Of a DNA stretch of 49,624 bases, positions 48,151 to 49,624 are shown piece by piece (positions within the stretch are counted from its first letter, which is position 1; the number at the start of each line of letters is the position of its first letter). The notes under the pieces were generated by a model. That model had not been told where the DNA came from, searched no databases, and worked only from the letters and a program-made list of their open reading frames with translations. The DNA comes from CALMEH01 sp964548225 (GTDB lineage Bacteria; Acidobacteriota; Blastocatellia; Pyrinomonadales; Pyrinomonadaceae), in the NCBI GenBank assembly GCA_964548225.1, contig CAZJQP010000029.1, positions 1 to 49,624 of the forward strand, read 5' to 3'. The position numbers and the translations under genes were made by a program.

Positions 48151-49619
48151 TTTACTTTGCGCCAGCGTTCGCGCAAACGCAAGAACCAAAACCCGGCGCG
48201 GCAAAACCTCTAAAAGTTCCGTTGGTAAAAGAGAAAAAATTGGCAAATGGTTTGACAGTTGCAGTTGTTGAGCGAAAAAACGTTCCGCTCGTTACGATTC
48301 AATTAGTGATTGGAACGGGTGCAAATGTCGAAGATTCCAAAAAAGCCGGTTTAGCAAATATGACTGCAACGCTTTTGACCAAAGGCACGAAAACGCGCTC
48401 GGCAAAGCAAATTGCTGAACAAATCGAATTTCTCGGCGGTTCGATAAATGCCGGAGCAAGTTGGAATACTTCAGATGTAACAATTACCGTTTCAAGCGAT
48501 AAACTCGACCAAGCAATGACGATTTTGGCTGATGTTGTGCTGAATCCGATTTTCAAAGAAGATGAAATCGAATTGATTAAAGGTCAAATGCTTGATGATT
48601 TGACCTACAATCTGCAACAACCCGGATTTTTGGCAAGCTATGTCGGAAGTAAATACAGTTTCGACGAACATCCCATTGGCGGAACGATTGAAAGCATCAA
48701 CAACATTACACGCGAAGATATTGTAGAATTTCACAAAGAAAGTTATCTTTCAACACAATCTACATTGATCTTCACGGGGGATGTTACTTCGGTTAAGGCA
48801 AATACGTTATCGCAAAAATCGTTTGCTAAATGGAAGAAACCGACACGAAAAACACTGATATTGGACACAGACAGTTTGCCTTTAGATACATCAGAGGTAT
48901 CAAATACTGTGGTTACGAAACAAAATGTTCCGGTTGCAAAAAGAATTCTTGTGGTTGATTTACCGGATTCAGGGCAAGCCGCAGTTAATTATTTAGGCAC
49001 GGTCAAGATTGACAGAACATTTTTTGATGACAAAAACCGTGCTTCAACATCGAAGGATTATTATTTAGCTTCAGTTCTGAATTCGGTTCTGGGTGGTGGT
49101 TATTCGTCGCGGTTGAATCAGGAAATTCGTATTAAACGTGGTTTGAGCTACGGCGCGGGAAGCGGTTTTGCGTGGCGTTGGGGGCAAGCAAATTTCGGAG
49201 CGCGGACGCAAACGAAAAACGAATCAGCGGCGGAAGTTGCGGAATTGATTGTCGGTGAAATCAAGCGTCTGACGGAAACGGATGTTTCGCCAACGGAAAT
49301 GTCGCCGCGAAAATTGGTTTTAATCGGCGATTTCGGACGCGATTTGGAAACGACTGCCGGACTTTCCGATGTGCTTGCTGAACTTTATACATTTGAGCTG
49401 CCGACGACGGAACTCAATTCGTTTATGAAAAATGTCCAAGCGGTTACGGACAAACAAGTCCGTGATTTTGCCAAAAACAATCTGCTCGGCGGCGATTTGG
49501 TGATTGTCGGCGATTATGCAAAATTCAAAGAAGATTTGGCGAAGCGTTTTCCGAATATGACGATTGACGTTATCAAAGCCGACGAACTCGATTTGAGCAA
49601 AGATAATCTGCGGAAATAA
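48081..49619 (+). CDS. M16 family protein, likely inactive partner subunit
   Basis: The ATG at 48081 is chosen because AAAGGA lies 10 nt upstream and the encoded signal peptide (about residues 8-32, 'LATAIFAFLLFTFYFAPAFA') then starts at a normal place. The 512-residue product is an M16 domain pair, but the position of HxxEH reads LANMTATLL, so zinc ligands and catalytic Glu are lost. The R/Y substrate-site segment 'RIKRGLSYGAGSGFAWRWGQ' is retained. With the preceding active M16 gene this is the usual active/inactive pair that forms one clam-shaped peptidase. The frame ends 5 nt before the window ends. Confidence 0.92.
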   Translation: MKTKNINKRCGLATAIFAFLLFTFYFAPAFAQTQEPKPGAAKPLKVPLVKEKKLANGLTVAVVERKNVPLVTIQLVIGTGANVEDSKKAGLANMTATLLTKGTKTRSAKQIAEQIEFLGGSINAGASWNTSDVTITVSSDKLDQAMTILADVVLNPIFKEDEIELIKGQMLDDLTYNLQQPGFLASYVGSKYSFDEHPIGGTIESINNITREDIVEFHKESYLSTQSTLIFTGDVTSVKANTLSQKSFAKWKKPTRKTLILDTDSLPLDTSEVSNTVVTKQNVPVAKRILVVDLPDSGQAAVNYLGTVKIDRTFFDDKNRASTSKDYYLASVLNSVLGGGYSSRLNQEIRIKRGLSYGAGSGFAWRWGQANFGARTQTKNESAAEVAELIVGEIKRLTETDVSPTEMSPRKLVLIGDFGRDLETTAGLSDVLAELYTFELPTTELNSFMKNVQAVTDKQVRDFAKNNLLGGDLVIVGDYAKFKEDLAKRFPNMTIDVIKADELDLSKDNLRK

Positions 49620-49624
49620 ACGAC

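Noticed and set aside
48081..49619. Zinc-motif-less M16 protein as a decayed gene
   Set aside because: The frame is full length and the partner active gene is adjacent. Loss of HxxEH in one of two subunits is normal for this family.

Overview
The window looks like a chromosomal segment of an AT-leaning, Gram-negative, heterotrophic bacterium. An lpxD gene implies lipid A, and many products carry signal peptides. Several product types are, to my knowledge, common in Acidobacteriota, especially class Blastocatellia (Pyrinomonadales-like): FG-GAP/BACON/CSLREA surface proteins, CHAT-TPR proteins beside ECF sigma factors, propeller sensor kinases, and small zinc-ribbon membrane proteins. The taxonomic placement is inference from gene content only. 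I saw no rRNA, tRNA, CRISPR array, transposase or phage gene.

Layout. 1-4.4 kb: AT-rich repeats, a small Cys-motif protein, a zinc-ribbon TPR protein, pyrF and a DUF3108-type exported protein. 4.4-7.4 kb: an iron operon (exported NTF2-like protein, FeoA, FeoB, FeoB-associated Cys-rich peptide). 7.4-10.4 kb, minus strand: M15 peptidase lipoprotein, small exported protein, LpxD and a STAS-like protein. 10.5-13.3 kb: a Cpx-like envelope-stress unit, with a Spy/CpxP-like gene divergent from a CpxR-like regulator and CpxA-like kinase and an exact GTAAA-N5-GTAAA box between them. 13.3-20.3 kb: small membrane and TPR proteins, ProRS, Uma2-family protein, proline dehydrogenase, zinc-ribbon membrane protein and a yeast-type cytosine deaminase homologue.

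20.4-27.9 kb, minus strand (cluster A): ECF sigma factor, a 1171-residue anti-sigma-like/TM/TPR/CHAT protein, a zinc-ribbon TM protein, an unrecognised 277-residue protein with a Gly-rich tail, and a membrane-anchored trypsin-like protease. Two of these genes are preceded by the same 31-bp bipartite motif. 28-31.4 kb: acetyl-CoA acetyltransferase, two tandem paralogous membrane proteins and 3-hydroxybutyryl-CoA dehydrogenase. 31.6-36.9 kb, minus strand: a two-component unit (propeller kinase, NarL-type regulator, exported PPC-like protein, stand-alone receiver). 37-46 kb (cluster B): a 1544-residue FG-GAP/BACON surface protein, ECF sigma factor and zinc-finger anti-sigma factor in one tight operon, divergent from a second CHAT-TPR gene. 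The two divergent genes have mirror-image ECF-like promoters, TGTAAC-N16-CGCCTAA, each ending exactly 48 nt before its start codon. 46.7-49.6 kb: two M16 peptidases, the first with HxxEH and the second without it.

The best candidates for something undescribed are the ECF-CHAT modules, mainly cluster A with its own duplicated promoter motif and a second protease, and the repeat biology. Three 143-176 bp elements are bounded by 25-27 bp inverted repeats. A separate group of hairpins built from short 7-9 bp tandem units repeatedly spans the stop codon of one gene and the start codon of the next, once extending into a signal-peptide coding region.
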